From: Clostridia bacterium
Lineage (GTDB): Bacteria; Bacillota_A; Clostridia; Lachnospirales; Lachnospiraceae
Assembly (NCBI GenBank): GCA_012515365.1
Contig: JAAYYM010000653.1
Span: 1 to 6,230 of the forward strand
Reading direction: 5' to 3'
DNA length: 6,230 nucleotides
The stretch's first letter is position 1. The number at the start of each line of letters is the position of its first letter. Shown here piece by piece: positions 5,661 through 6,230 of the stretch. The translations under genes and the position numbers were made by a program. The notes under the pieces are model-generated. The model made no database searches. It saw only the letters and a list, made by a program, of their open reading frames with translations, and was not told the origin of the DNA.

Positions 5661-6230
5661 ATGAGACTTTTATTGGTCGAGGATGAGGTGGCATTGTCAG
5701 ATGCCCTGGTTTTTTTATTGGAGAAAAACGGATATCAGGTAGATGCGGCATATGATGGTGAAACAGGTGAAGATAGTGCGTTGTCAGGAATTTATGATGG
5801 TATTATATTAGATCGGATGCTGCCAGGACGAGAAGGTCTTCAGATCCTTAAAACCATCAGAGAAGAGCGGATATCGACACCTGTTATGTTTCTGACTGCA
5901 AAGGATACGATTAATGACAGAGTAGATGGTTTGGAGGCAGGCGCAGATGATTATTTGATCAAACCGTTTTCCAACAAAGAATTTCTTGCAAGAGTCAAGG
6001 CTTTGACAAGACGATGTGAGAAAGAATTTCTAGCGGAAGAATTGGCAATTTCCGGTCTGAAATTATACATAGATACATGCACATGCCAAATTGGCGGACA
6101 GAGCATTACACTGACAAAGACGGAATCCCAGCTGTTAGAACTGTTGATCAGAAATAAAAATCAGATTCTGCAAAAAGAACAGATTCTAGATCGAATCTGG
6201 GGTTTTAATAAAGATGTTGAAATAGCGAAT
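5661..6230 (+). CDS. OmpR/PhoB-family response regulator, truncated by the window edge
   Basis: The frame runs from ATG 5661 to the last base, giving 190 residues without a stop. A doubled AGGAGG-like site (5646-5654) sits just upstream. Residues 1-115 form a receiver with the acidic pair Glu7/Asp8, phospho-acceptor Asp51 in LDRMLPGREGL, Thr79 and Lys101 in IKPF. The sequence GLEAGADDYLIKPFSNKEFLARV is the usual OmpR-type signature, here in one stretch split at residues 90 and 101. From about residue 125 a winged-helix domain begins, with the LTKTESQLLELLIRN and QKEQILDRIWG blocks. The recognition helix and wing lie beyond the edge. Family members usually run to about 225 residues, so roughly 35 are missing. 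It is a transcription factor activated by phosphorylation, most often encoded next to its membrane histidine kinase; that gene is expected just to the right. The upstream soluble hybrid kinase is a less likely partner because it carries its own receiver. Confidence 0.93.
   Translation, partial: MRLLLVEDEVALSDALVFLLEKNGYQVDAAYDGETGEDSALSGIYDGIILDRMLPGREGLQILKTIREERISTPVMFLTAKDTINDRVDGLEAGADDYLIKPFSNKEFLARVKALTRRCEKEFLAEELAISGLKLYIDTCTCQIGGQSITLTKTESQLLELLIRNKNQILQKEQILDRIWGFNKDVEIAN

Overview
The window is AT-rich with strong purine-rich ribosome binding sites. It carries a large soluble hybrid histidine kinase, a lipoprotein with an LprI-like domain and a clostridial-type small ferredoxin. 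Together these suggest a low-GC anaerobic Firmicute, most likely a gut clostridium of the Lachnospiraceae type. This is inference from protein style; no marker gene is present to settle it. All six genes are on the + strand, and both ends of the window cut through a gene.

Layout. 1-354: the 3' end of a gene, probably for a beta-helix or other carbohydrate-active protein. 355-546: a gene-free leader with a weak promoter candidate and two mutually exclusive hairpins. 547-1041: a small membrane-anchored TPR protein, closed by a strong Rho-independent terminator (1056-1102). 1103-1272: an extended -10 promoter and an untranslated leader. 1273-4110: a 945-residue soluble hybrid kinase (about four PAS modules, HisKA, HATPase, receiver). 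4188-5291: a lipoprotein with an N-terminal domain of unknown function and a C-terminal LprI-like (DUF1311) domain. 5416-5601: a 61-residue single-cluster [4Fe-4S] ferredoxin with a palindrome over its -10 box. 5661-6230: an OmpR/PhoB-family response regulator cut off in its DNA-binding domain, with its own well-formed extended -10 promoter.

How the genes relate. A terminator and several separate promoters suggest mostly independent short units rather than one operon. The kinase and lipoprotein genes have no visible terminator between them and could share a transcript. The kinase receives cytoplasmic signals through PAS modules and should phosphorylate its own receiver; no Hpt or output domain is present, so its downstream partner lies elsewhere. 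The response regulator at the right edge is probably paired with a membrane kinase just beyond the window. Start codons for the kinase (1273) and the lipoprotein (4188) were set downstream of longer possible starts because of ribosome binding sites and, for the lipoprotein, the signal peptide.

I do not see a clearly novel multi-gene system, mobile element, CRISPR array, tRNA or rRNA. The best leads are the alternative leader hairpins, the ferredoxin promoter palindrome, the LprI-like lipoprotein fusion and the partnerless hybrid kinase.
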